DNA of 64,000 bases from Tetracladium setigerum (taxonomy: Eukaryota; Ascomycota; Leotiomycetes; Helotiales), in the NCBI GenBank assembly GCA_031472005.1, contig PZJY01000012.1:1240001-1304000 (forward strand), given 5' to 3'. The position numbers were made by a program, and so were the translations under genes. How positions within the stretch are numbered: the stretch's first letter is position 1; every line of letters starts with the position of its first letter. This document shows positions 47,680 through 58,324 of this stretch, one piece after another. A model generated the notes under the pieces. That model did not search any database and was not told the DNA's origin. It worked only from the letters and a program-made list of their open reading frames with translations.

Positions 47680-49214
47680 TCACCAAGCGGGGGATCTGAC
47701 GCGAACTAATCTGTCCAACTCCTCCCTCTTCGCACCACCCTCCTTCGTCGCCAACACCTCCTTCTTCTTCTCCTCCTTAAGTCTCTCTCTCTCCCTCTCC
47801 GCCTCCAACACCCTTTTCCTCACCATAAGCACCCACTTATCCAACGCCGCTCCATCCCTTGCCCCAGTCAGCACAAGTACAATCTCTCTGGTCGCCATCA
47901 CATCCTCCAAACACTCGTGTACGCCTCCTTTCGCCATTCCCCTCCCCTTCCCTTCCCTTTCCCCTTTCTCATCTCCACCCCCAACAACTCCTCACACAAG
48001 TCCGCCAACCCACAATTAAAATGCCCCGACACATTAATCTTCTTTTTGGACAAAATTGCAGAATCAACGACAAAGTCATGTAGCATCCGGAGGGAATCGA
48101 GATCGTGGTGCAAAGCGTGACCGATGAGGATTGTGTTTGCGTTGATATATTTCCAGAGCTCTGCGCGCGCTGCGCTCCAGCCAGCTAGTGCCTGACCTTC
48201 AGAGATGGCTTGGTTGAGGGTGGAGAGGGTCACACCGTGGATCTCGGTGCGCATTTGGGTGATTTTCTCCGTCGGCTTAACGTACTTGTGGACCAAAACC
48301 TCGCCGGTGAGATAATCCGAAGCGCAAAGTAAGATTACTTCACTAGCTCCGCTAGCGATACCAGCCATCTCACAGTCGAGCACGATGGCGAGACTGACGT
48401 GTCGTTCAAAGTCATGCGGCGTGTGCAGGTAATCTGCATGAGCGATGGCGCGGAGAGAGTGTTTGAAGTCATGGGTTGGAAGGGTTTGGCAGCCTTGATT
48501 AGCCTCGATGGAGTAACAGCATTTGTAGGGTCTCTGTGTGTTATACTTGTTGCGTTTGGAGAGGTGGAAAGTGCATGGTTGTCTCGAGACTCTACTTTCG
48601 GCACCTGGAATATGATCAGCAGAGGGACGGTCTGGGTAAATTTGCTAAGGATGGGACAAGGACCTACCTTTGCATCGACCGCATTTCCGCTTGTTTTCGT
48701 ACTGGGATGGGTCGTAGGTATCCACGATGTAGTTATTATCTCTGAGCTCAGCGGGCGAATGAATATGCATCGACAGGTCATTGTATGCACTTAAACGGGC
48801 GTAGGCGGAAATTCCACTTGGCCATGAAGAGGGATTGTGCTGCAGAGTCATGGGCAAAGCCACTTGAGAAGTATGGGAGAGCATCGCGTTCGGAGAATTT
48901 TGTTGAGCTAGGTCCTGGCGACGGCCATTTTCCGAGCTCTGTTCTGGCTCTAGGGTCAGGTCCAGCATGTCTCTACTAAGAATAACAGGCCCGACGTAAA
49001 TTCCGGTCCATGGTTGGTTTTCTTTCGGTCTGTTCGCTGGCTCAGACCTATATCCTGATTGATTGATTATCTGGCGACCGGATCCAGTGAAGCCAGGGTT
49101 TTGAGGTTGATGAAAAGTTGCAGAGAAATTCCTATGTGCAGTTGATTTTCTCAAGTGTTGGTTCAAAGCACCTTGATCTTTAAAAGATCTACCACACGGT
49201 CCACAGTGATTCAT
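47680..49214 (-). CDS. zinc-finger DEDDh RNA exonuclease (REX/REXO type)
   Basis: Exons 49214-48668 and 48604-47680 (63-nt intron, GTAGGT donor, TTCCAG acceptor) give 490 residues if one missing base is allowed. An N-terminal C2H2 finger (CGPCGRSFKDQGALNQHLRK, then H) comes first, then a disordered region. A Cys-rich segment follows (KCGRCK, KCCYS, GCQTLPTHDFKH). The 3'-5' exonuclease domain has VLDCEMAG (Exo I), IGHALHHDLDSLRMLH (Exo II), VVDSAIL, and HECLEDVMATREIV (Exo III with H-x4-D). This is the REX/REXO branch that trims rRNA, snoRNA or other structured RNAs; the exact substrate is unclear. The frame breaks at T3 47929-47931 (minus-strand AAA), between EWRK and GGVHECLED. A charged coil forms the C-terminus. 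The coding strand is C-rich first and G-rich later. Confidence 0.85.
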
Positions 49215-50329
49215 CTCGACTGGATAGTGAGTCTTGTGGATGGGCGTCTATATTGATGTCAGAAAGCCGGGTACAGATGGAAGGGCAGAGGATGGAGTGA
49301 TTAAGTACAACACCTTGGTAGAGAATCGTACGGCAGGAAGGATGCACCCTGGTCTAAGATGAAAGAAAACTCCAGTTCACTTCTGGACGATTTCTTTTCT
49401 GAAGGTGCGATGGTGTTTTATGTAAGTAGAACTTTGTAGAAAGAGGTGATGTCGACAATCAGAAAGAGCTGGTGAGCGAGTAAGGTCGACGTTCTCGCTT
49501 GGAAAGTGGGACCATAAACATGGGCTAACCAAGGAGAGCTGATGAATTCACTATTTCACTGTTATCTTACCTAGTTAGGTTAGTAAGAATCGATATCTCC
49601 TTCGGCCTTCTAAAATGCACGTCGGAGTTCTTGGGATACAAGAGTGTTGGTGTATAGGTAGTGAGAATACAACTATCTCCCATTTTCGCTCTCATTGCTT
49701 CGAGGATAAGCTATCACACACTCCTCAGTCTGAAGTCGAAACCTTAGAGGAGAGGATGTCTCCCATCCTGATGCTTTCAATTAGCCTATTGCAAGAATAT
49801 TGCTATATATTTGCTGTTACTCTCCTTTATATCTTGCATGATGCTCTATAAAACAAGAAGTATTCGTGTTGACATAACTACTATGCAAGGCAAACGACAC
49901 AAAGTAGGTAGGACCTTGAGGTTGTCGGGTCGGGATACTATTATGTCTTCCGAAACACAATATGTCAGTTAACCACCCAAGTTTAAAAGTCAGAGACAGA
50001 CGATACAGAGAGACCCAATTTAACAAGAAATAAAATTTGATATCCTAAGTGTTCATCATTCATCATACAAGTTTGGCGGCTCAATTCCAAGCTCTCTAGT
50101 ACTGTACAGGTCTTTTGTTTGTGTTTTGTCGACAAGCTGCTATATCTTCTACACCCCGCACCACCCCACCTTTCCAGCTTAATGAATAAAAAAGTCTCAC
50201 GTGCCCTACCCATTTCCAGATAGGTACTGGCGGTGCAGGCCAAAATAATCATTATCACTTATGAAAGGGTGGTGGCAGCAAAAGATCAGCAAAATGTTAG
50301 GCCTCTCGTTGGATCAAACAACGACATAT
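49215..50329. other. intergenic, nothing recognised
   Basis: Promoter side of the exonuclease gene and 3' flank of the tRNA gene. The minus-strand tRNA is followed (leftward) by no obvious long T-run on its own strand within the first bases. No coding gene is supported. Confidence 0.45.
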
Positions 50330-50426
50330 TGGAGAATCGGGGAATCGAACCCGGACCTCATCTAACTTAGCAGCTCTCGAGTGATTGCAATGCTAAAGAT
50401 GCATTATACCACTAAACCAATTCCCC
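50330..50426 (-). tRNA. tRNA-Ala(AGC) with intron
   Basis: On the minus strand the acceptor stem GGGGAAT pairs with ATTCTCC (one G-T pair). The A box TGGTTTAGTGG and the B box GGTTCGATTCC are present. The anticodon stem is CATCT/AGATG, with loop TTAGCA...T, giving anticodon AGC. About 26 bases are inserted one base 3' of the anticodon, the canonical position of nuclear tRNA introns. The intron contains GCTAA, complementary to the TTAGC of the anticodon loop, as expected for the splicing endonuclease substrate. The T stem CCGGG/CCCCG has one mismatch. Mature length without intron is about 71-72 nt. The isotype rests on the anticodon only. Confidence 0.8.
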
Positions 50427-51130
50427 AATTGGAACTTGTTGACGACCAGCGGGCTTGTTAGAATATATATTTTTGTGAAAATTTGGTTCCCGAGGGTGAA
50501 TGTCCTTGCATGGTTTAAGCCAATCAGACGCTTGATAATGGGCTCACGGTGGGGAAGGCTGGAGTCTAGACTCCCTTTACGCGAGATCACAACAATTTTA
50601 GACCGACATTATGAGCGGTTCAAGAGCGAACACTTCTCCAATGTAGATACCTAGGTAGGTATATATCACGCTCATCTGTTCATTATATGATATGATCACA
50701 CTTTCATTCCAATTCCAACACATTTGAAGTTCTCAATAATCAACCCGTCGATTCTCTCATTAGTGGCTGGGGACAAGCAAACTCTGTGGGGTTTAACGGA
50801 GTATGGCTTGCAGTAATGGGCTGCAGGCAGCCTGTGGCAAGATGCCCTGCACACCGAGTTCGTATCTTGCGCAAATGGCAGGGCCAAAAGATCGCATTCA
50901 CTCCGTCATTTAGACTTTATATCTTTTCTTTATCCTCTCGACCTCAAACCTCATTTTTCCAATCATCTCAACATCTTTCCTCTATCCTTTCCTTGCCCAG
51001 GAGTCGAACAGATGGAGTAGTGCTTTGACACCCACACGCTGCCCACCAAGCTTTTATCTCCAAAGCTCAACCCTGCAAGAGGCTTGGATAACCTCGGCGA
51101 TAAGGGTGTGATGGTTGGGAAGCTCGAAAC
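50427..51130. other. intergenic between tRNA and CorA-like gene
   Basis: No coding sequence recognised. Holds tRNA 5' flank and the promoter of the CorA-like gene. An upstream exon of that gene cannot be excluded. Confidence 0.45.
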
Positions 51131-52982
51131 ATGGACAGCTACATGTTCGATATTCATGTGAATGGATGCAAGTTCGTTCAGGAAGCTACGTCGTACTTGG
51201 AGATCTTCACATACTCTGTGGGTATTTCAATACCAATCTGCGATGTATCATAATACTAATTGAGTGCGTGTAGGATCCAAGCTTCAATTCCGTTGAAGAA
51301 CATCCCCTCACTCCGGATGAGTTCGAGAACTTCCTCAATCAGAGGGTAAGCAAACCAACCCGCTGACCATACTGGATCTGCGGAATTCTGATCGATAAAC
51401 TAGGGAGCTTTCGAGGCACGCAAACTTCCAGATGGCGTCCAGCAATTGTCTGCCATGCGGTTGATGTAAGCTTCATCCCCAATCACTACGTCCACAAACT
51501 AACACGCACAGCCTGCAGCAGAATGCCAAACACCCTGATACTTTCTCTCCAAATTACATATCCCTAAAGCCCGAGGTTTATAAATCCATGGTCGTCACTC
51601 TAAATCTCCCATACCGCTCGATCGAAAGCAATAGTTGTGTTGGCCCGTTTTTTTGGAGTGCCTGGGACCAAGATGAAGAAACTCCGCATCTCCGTATACA
51701 CACCCATATTCATTTTCGGCAGATGGATGGCGTGCTGATAGGTTATAGAATTCGTTTACCGCAAAAGCGACGTCCGCAAAAAGGGCTATACTCGCGGTTG
51801 GGAAATGACGCTCTCCCACGATGTAAATCACAGCATTACAACCGGCTATTGTAAAGGCACACCATCCTCAGATATGGTCTTGTGTATTCAACACTTGAAA
51901 GCATGCACCCTCCAAATATCACATCCACTTCTCCTCCCCGTTATCATATTCTCGCATGATGTGTCCTTCAAAACCGATATCAAACAACGTGAAGCGAGAG
52001 ATTGGTTGAGAAGGTTAGAGCATGCTGTCAGCATGCGTTCAGAGATTGAGGAAAAGGAAGGATATGTGAGTAAGGATGGCGTAGTGGATTTGTAAGTGAT
52101 TTAGGAGTGCATGCTTCTTTCCTCGCTTGTTTGATCGGAATTCCTTCAATTGATCACAAGCTAATTACTCGTTCATTTGCAGAGATGCGGTCAATCGTGA
52201 CCTAGTTGAGTGTCACTCACAAACGCTCTGGAAACGTCCAAAGGCCTATTTGGAAATCCTAGCGGGAATCGAGAAGTCGATGGGAAAGTTTTACGATGGC
52301 GTACCCGAGGAGAGAAAAGTGGATGTCATGAGAAAGTTGCACTCAAGCATGCTTGCGAGACTGGACTTCTACAGGAATAAGCTGCAGGGTATTGAGAGTT
52401 ATGCTCACGTTACTCTGGCTAGACTTGATATCCAGAGGAGTGCGGTTTGTTTTCCCCCTTGCGTCCTCCGTCCAAAACCCACCTCCTGTGACGCAAAAAG
52501 CTAATCCAAATTAGCTATACAACATCATCGCCCAAAAGGAATCCAAATTGAATTTCCAAATGGCCGGCGAACAGCGAAAATTAGCCCACAAAGCCAAACG
52601 CGACTCGGCGGCAATGAAGACCATCTCCCTCCTCGGCGCCATCTTCTTCCCCGGCGCCTTCCTCGCCTCTGTCTTTTCCACCTCCTTCTTCGACTTCTCA
52701 TCCAGCAGTGACAACATCAACCCGACCGTAAGCAAGAAATTCTGGATCTATTGGGTCATCACCGTCCCCGTCACGATGGTGATTGTAGGTGTATGGTATG
52801 TGTGGGAGAAGCGGAGGGACGAGCGCTATGATGCCGAGGATAGGGACTTGGAGGCTGGGAGTGAGGATATGGAACGCTCTATTATGGCGACGATGAGGAA
52901 GAGGACGATGAGTAAACATAGTACCTGGGAAGCGACTAAGAAAGGGGATGTGGTCATTGCTTTGACGAAGAAGGGTGCGTGA
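51131..52982 (+). CDS. CorA-like membrane protein
   Basis: Seven exons (51131-51217, 51274-51345, 51404-51465, 51512-51693, 51749-52091, 52183-52444, 52515-52982) join in phase to 491 residues. Introns are 46-91 nt. A large soluble N-terminal part includes FVYRKSDVRKKGYTRGWEM and a helical stretch (residues about 260-370). Two adjacent C-terminal membrane helices follow (ISLLGAIFFPGAFLASVFS and IYWVITVPVTMVIVGVWYV), then a basic/acidic cytosolic tail. This is the architecture of CorA-type Mg2+ transporter-like proteins, a family expanded in filamentous ascomycetes. The GMN motif required for Mg2+ transport in true CorA is not visible after the first helix, so transport activity is uncertain. 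The start at 51131 is the first ATG in frame with exon 2. Confidence 0.8.
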
Positions 52983-53782
52983 AAAAATTGTATGTGGAGG
53001 GAGGGTCTGGAGGAGAGGCACTTGTTATGATTCTTGATGACGTTCATGAGGCTACGATTTTATGACGCTATGTATTACGATTTTTGAATTAACGATGTCA
53101 GTATATGAAAGTCTCGCATATTTGATAATCATTAGAAATGTATAGAAATGTGAAGGAGGTATCAGAAAAGAGCACAGGAAAATCTGGCACGAGAGGCACC
53201 GTCTCTTTTTCTTTTCGTTGTATGGTCTGTATGAGAACAAAATGCATCAGCGAGCAAGCGTATCAAAAATTGCGAGTCTTTTCCGTCTCTTTTATTGTCA
53301 TGTTGTTTTGACAGTATTTGGCTCGTCTTGGATTATCTCAAAATTCGGACCCAGCATCTCTTCATTGTTGTGATGAACGGAAACATTTTCCCAAAAAGTT
53401 CTATACAGGTACCATCTTGCATGTTCTTCTTTTATAGATATACCAGAGATGTATAGTCATTTGAGATGCCCAAACGTTTGCCTGACAATTCCTTTGATCA
53501 TAAGCGCGGTGAAGGGGAATCCGAAGTCAAGCAGCCCACCTATCTAAGTTCTCCCTCTCTGTCTTTTTCCATTAGTATGTGGGGTCGTTTTTGAATATGC
53601 TATCATTTAGGATTATTTCATGCGAGAAGGGTTCAAATGATAGCATTTGTATTCCTCTGAATATATTTTGAGATTGATCTTTGATGTCCATTCATGCCCC
53701 TCTTCATCCTGATTTATGATCCTGGCGCCCCCGCTGTTGAGTTGAATAACTCCCCCAAAAAGAGAAGGAATGAGAAGGAAAC
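52983..53782. other. intergenic 3' flanks of convergent genes
   Basis: AT-rich; nothing coding is recognised between the CorA-like gene and the convergent Clr5-TPR gene. Confidence 0.5.
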
Positions 53783-55682
53783 TTAAGCACCGCCAAATTC
53801 GTTCATAGCAAGATCGAAGTTTTCCTGTCCCTCATGTTCAATTCTGCTTCCACTTCCGCTGTCCGCCTCACTGTTGACCTGTGCCTTCAATTCCAAGAGC
53901 CTCGCTGATATTTCGATCAGGCTTGGGTTGCCTCTCACAACAGACTGGTCAACCCATCTAAACACTTTTGAAACGTGTGTATGGCATCCAAGTGTTGACC
54001 ATTATGCTGATAGATCTCGCCGAGGAGTCTGCGAACGTCCAGATATTTGAGAGCGCTGTCCTCACTGCTATCGTCCTCGCAGCCAGCTAAAGTTTGTTCC
54101 AAGATAGACACGGCTTCGACAGAACGATTGTGAAAAGCCAAGAAATTGGAAAGCAGGTAAAATGTATTTACCGAAAGGCTGTGATTCTTCCCGAGTGCGT
54201 GAACGACCCGAGTGCAAGCTTTTCGGAGAGGCTTGTCATCTCCATGCATTTTTGCTCTCGTAAGTGCAAGGCGAACCTGGGTATGAAGAGTTTCCAAATG
54301 ATCGGGCCCCACAATATTGTTCTGCGCTGCTATCACAGTTTGAAGCAAATTATCTGCTTCGTAGTATTTCTGCTGTGCATATAGAACACTTGCTAAGGTC
54401 GTCAATACACTAAGTGTATTGATATTCTTGAATCCAAATATGGCATCGTGGGCCTGTGTGACTTCTCGGAGTATCTTCTCCGCCTCTGACCACTTTTCTT
54501 GACTTTTCAACAACACGGAGAGTTCGTGAAGCGCATATAGTAGGATCTCGTCATCTGGTTGGAGAAATTCACCCCCACGACGAATACATTCTCGGATGAG
54601 GAGTTCTGCATTTATGAAATCGCCATTCCATCGCAGCGCCATGCAATACATAAGTAACGCGTTTGCTCCTGTGCGCGATGGCACGGAGTTGGGAGCCTCC
54701 ATGGTTTTCTCATATATTACTTTACAGAGATCGACCGTGCTCTTCGTTTTATATTGAAACACGAAGGTCTTTGCTAGGCACCAGTAGATACTGAACGCGT
54801 TAGAGCCATCGTGATCAAGACTTATTCCCCTGGAATCCATCTCAGCTCTCAGAAATGATTCGGCAACAGGGCTCCTCGCTTGGTTATTCAATATTTCAGC
54901 AATGTCAACAATGACATCTAGTATTTGTGGATTCTTGAGTCTACGGGATACATCGAGGGAATGGAGCTTATGTCTTGAAGCCTCCTCTTCTCTTTGAAAA
55001 TAACGTATTGGGGATGCTGGTGCTTCAATTGCTGGAAGCATAGTAGGCGACAAGTTGTTCTGTGACTGTGGCGAAAAGGGGTCTCTCTCTGACATCGTCT
55101 CATAGTCAATTGCCGATATTGTAGTTACGGTGGGAGCAGCTTTGCTTTAAATTAGAGTTAATTATACAACAAGGGTATAGTGTGCAACTGACGTGAATTC
55201 ATGTCAAATCGATCTATTCTAGAATCGTGGGCATTCAAGGGCGCTTCGATACGCTTTTGAAAACGATCAATCTTTGCTTGGGCTACAGGTTGACCTCGAA
55301 TTCGGAATATGGTTTCTTTGCCCTCGCGTCGTCTCCGTTGTTGTTTGTGGATAATAATTTGCATTTCTTCGCCTTTGACATTCTTATCGAGTTTCCAGTC
55401 CTGGATCTTGCGCTTCAGCTGTCTCTCCCTAAGTGCGAACGGATGAGTTAGCCCAAGAATCACAAAGATGTGGCTGACTTACGTTATAATGAAATCTTGA
55501 GTTTTTAGCATCGCGATGATGCCTTTCGCTATTACCCCTGGCATTACATACATAGCCTCGATGATTTCACGATGTTTCTGCCATTGTTCTTTTGGGAGCT
55601 TGCGTGCGGGAACAGTATGAGGCACTAGTGATCTATGGTTGGAAACTGTTGCCAGTAGAGCCGTCGGTGGTGATGAATCCAT
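53783..55682 (-). CDS. Clr5-domain protein with TPR-like C-terminal region
   Basis: Exons 55682-55483, 55428-55193 and 55139-53783 give 597 residues if one missing base is allowed. The first intron splits the Clr5 domain (KLPKEQWQKHREIIEAMY...MLKTQDFI, then TERQLKRKIQDWKLDKN). This fungal N-terminal module is named after S. pombe Clr5, which is linked to heterochromatic silencing, and resembles a DNA-binding helix bundle. The C-terminal 400 residues are helical repeats of TPR type (ILDVIVDIAEILNNQ, YALHELSVLLKSQEKWSEAEKIL, VLTTLASVLYAQQKYYEADNLL). The frame breaks at T4 53966-53969 (minus-strand AAAA): HTFQK must continue into VFRWVDQ. Clr5-TPR and Clr5-ankyrin proteins are lineage-expanded in ascomycetes and mostly unstudied. 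The second intron acceptor (GCAAAG at 55140) was chosen because it keeps phase. Confidence 0.78.
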
Positions 55683-56305
55683 GCTGAGGTGGAGCCTGGA
55701 ATGTCAGAGCTGAAATTGAATTGATTTTCTTTCCAAGGAAGTTTGAACGACTCGTGAAATTTTACAAGAAGACCTGGCCACGAGGACAGGCAGGTCTAGC
55801 AGTCCTATTTGAAGTTTGAAAACACGAAGTGAGGATTCCCAGCCTTGGGCAGTGGCGGTTTTACTCTCATCGGATTCGACGACAAAAGTACCGTTTTATG
55901 TGCCAAGATTCCATGTTGACTGAGGATGGTGGCACACGCAGGACACACCTCACCGTCGTCTCCCGTCGCTTGAACATGAAGATCCGACCAATAATGCAGT
56001 GAGATACGTCAACCCCCCGGTCCAAGTTTCTATTCTCACATAGCCAAAAGTCCCCTTTTACCTCCACTGGAATATGAGCTCATGGATTTGCTTCTTCCAA
56101 TCGACTTTTGAATCTTAAATCCTCGGCAAATTATTATTTGATCCAACAGAGTCCGTGTACCAGGCAAAAGTCCCGTTCTTTTTCAGGTGTGCACAATTTT
56201 TGAGTACTGTGCTCCAAAGATAGGCAACGGCAATTTGGGGAGCATGTCCAAAAGTCCCGTTTCGAAGACTAAAGCCCTAAATGATGATTATTGAGACATT
56301 TCATC
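55683..56305. other. intergenic divergent promoter region
   Basis: Lies between the start of the Clr5-TPR gene and the start of the next plus-strand gene. Three or four copies of AAAAGTCCC(G/C) are spread at about 56047, 56165 and 56250, plus the related ACAAAAGTACCG near 55884; they might be a shared cis element. Confidence 0.4.
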
Positions 56306-56965
56306 ATGTCTCCAAAAATGTATAAATCCTTGGGATATCTAGCAGCCAGGATAAACTCTCGATTCAGCAAAAAGCTTCAACATAAACCATCTCATAATTA
56401 CCAACCTGCCAATCTTGTGAGTTTGCAAGGAGCATCTACTTCAATTGTTAGGACTAACATCCCTCTAGTAGCGGTTCAAACTACTTGATCGTACTAGACC
56501 ATTCCTCTGTTTCAAATCATCGAGAAACCCAACCGGCCAGAAGTTGAAATGTCAACAAACACTACCCAAAATCGGATCCGTGGCGAGCAGGTAATCGTTC
56601 CTCACCCCCCCTAAATACAATGCAGCAGCACTAACGACCTAATATAGTCTAGAACCACGAGGTTACAGAAAGGAAAAGCTTCCTACCAAGTCCAACGGCC
56701 CTGGCCAACCTGGCGAGAGACTGCAGACGGTGGTGTCGATACAATATCGAAGCATGAGGAAACAAAGCTACCAATGAAAGAAATGACACCAATGGAACGC
56801 TGGAAGAGGGAGACACAAGGTGAAGCACACTGGCATGGCATACAGAGCTTTCAGGTCATGCCGGAGGAAAGCCATATGCGAGAATCTGGTTCTCAGATGC
56901 AGAGCGGGAGCACCGATGATGGAGCTTGGATTCCTCATAGCTTTTCCAAAAGGGCCAATATTTGA
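56306..56965 (+). CDS. small uncharacterised protein, three exons
   Basis: Exons 56306-56416, 56498-56590 and 56648-56965 join in phase 0 at both junctions to 173 residues. Introns of 81 and 57 nt have GTGAGT and GTAATC donors and ACTAG and ATATAG acceptors, with ACTAAC and CTAAC branch sites, which makes the model credible although no domain is recognised. The N-terminus (MSPKMYKSLGYLAARINSRF) is basic with regularly spaced hydrophobics and no acids, compatible with a mitochondrial presequence. The rest is hydrophilic with a WPTWRE segment and many Met/Gln/Ser residues. Function unknown. Confidence 0.5.
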
Positions 56966-57468
56966 TGGGGTAGTGTAAGTTTGCTGCTATCTCAGACTTG
57001 TTTGTACCAGTAGGATGAATGTTGAAGTGTTGAATTGGAGATGCGCTTGCATACTGTGAACTGTGCGTAATTTGGTCTCAATTAACAGCTTTGTCAATGT
57101 GACTTGAACTTTCAAAGATCTCATCTGCAATGACCATCACTGTACAGAACGATCGCCTAGTATAATTGAGTGGCGATGTGAAGTGATGGAAACTTCCAAA
57201 ATGTTGTGGTTTTGTAGAGGAGGGAGGAAACGAGGTCAACATGAAAATGCCTCGGTAGCTTCCCTCGCATTCGCATCCTTCGTACAGTATTCGGATAAGA
57301 TTGTCGATAAGGCGGCATCCTCGTCATTGACTTCGCGATCAAGCCAAACTCTTCCAAACTCACCACATATTACCACTGATATACCCACATTTATCTGTAA
57401 AGCTTGTCTTATCTCTTATACTCGAATATACTGTTCTCCACTATCATAAATCTTCCTCCACACACAAG
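56966..57468. other. intergenic, promoter of the LysM gene
   Basis: No coding sequence recognised. Confidence 0.5.
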
Positions 57469-58324
57469 ATGGACCAGGCATGCTGCACATGCGCTACCCG
57501 GCTTATTCACATCTCGCCCCAGTATGACGAGAAGACCGAGAAGCCTAAAGCCCTCGACAGACATCTCGACTGCTGCGGGAGGGTAATATGCGGCAACTGT
57601 ATAGTGGTTTGTGCTCTACCTCTATTGCCTTTGTCTCACAGCATGGAGTCGTTGTAATCTTACTAACCGACTGATCGCAGAATAACCCGAGATTTGGGGA
57701 ATATTGTATAAACTTCCGTCCACATACCACACTTGATGAAGTTGATATATAGACTTACACGTTTTGACAACCAGGTCCTTTCTGCCAAATCTCCATAAAA
57801 CCCTCCCCCTCCCCCAAGGTCTCCGCAGCCCGCCATCCTACGCGCCATCCACCTCCAACAAGACCTCCCACGAACCCCCAGAATACATCGACGAACTCCC
57901 TTCCTACACCTCCCTTTCACCACCTACCTCTCCTCTCCCCACTCCTGACACAAAGTCCTCCTCCCAGCCAGAACAAACACAAGAAGAAGACACGCTGCAC
58001 TTCCTAAACCACCCACACGACACCCTCCTCTCCCTCTCCCTCCGATACTCCGTCCCCCTCTCCGCCCTCCGCACAGCCAACAACATCACCTCTGATCATC
58101 TTCTGCTCGCGCGAAGGGCAATCGTTATCCCGGGTGCATACTACAAGGGTGGAGTATCACTTAGTCCTCGACCGGTGGAGGGGGAGGAGGAGGAGAGGAG
58201 AAAGGCGTTGGTTAGGAGGTGGATGGTTGCTTGTAAAGTTGCTGAGTATGTTGCTCTTCTACCTCTGAGTTTGGAGGATGTTATGATGCACTGCGCTGCT
58301 GATGAGAATGGTCGAGGGGCTTGA
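57469..58324 (+). CDS. intracellular LysM protein with N-terminal Cys cluster
   Basis: Exons 57469-57606, 57681-57705 (25 nt) and 57775-58324 give 237 residues if one missing base is allowed. The N-terminus has a zinc-binding-like set of cysteines, MDQACCTCATRL, LDCCGRVICGNCIV and EYCPFCQIS, completed by splicing of the 25-nt exon. A Pro/Ser-rich linker leads to one LysM domain (HDTLLSLSLRYSVPLSALR then NNITSDHLLLARRAIVIP, residues about 130-175) and a short helical tail. There is no signal peptide, so this is the intracellular type of LysM protein, not a secreted chitin-binding effector; its function is unknown. The frame breaks at A4C3 57797-57803, between CQISIKP and LPLPQGLRSPP. The coding strand flips from C-rich to G-rich near 58090. 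Confidence 0.83.

Noticed and set aside
57469..58324. Reading the LysM gene as a secreted chitin-binding effector
   Set aside because: No signal peptide and an N-terminal Cys cluster typical of intracellular LysM proteins.
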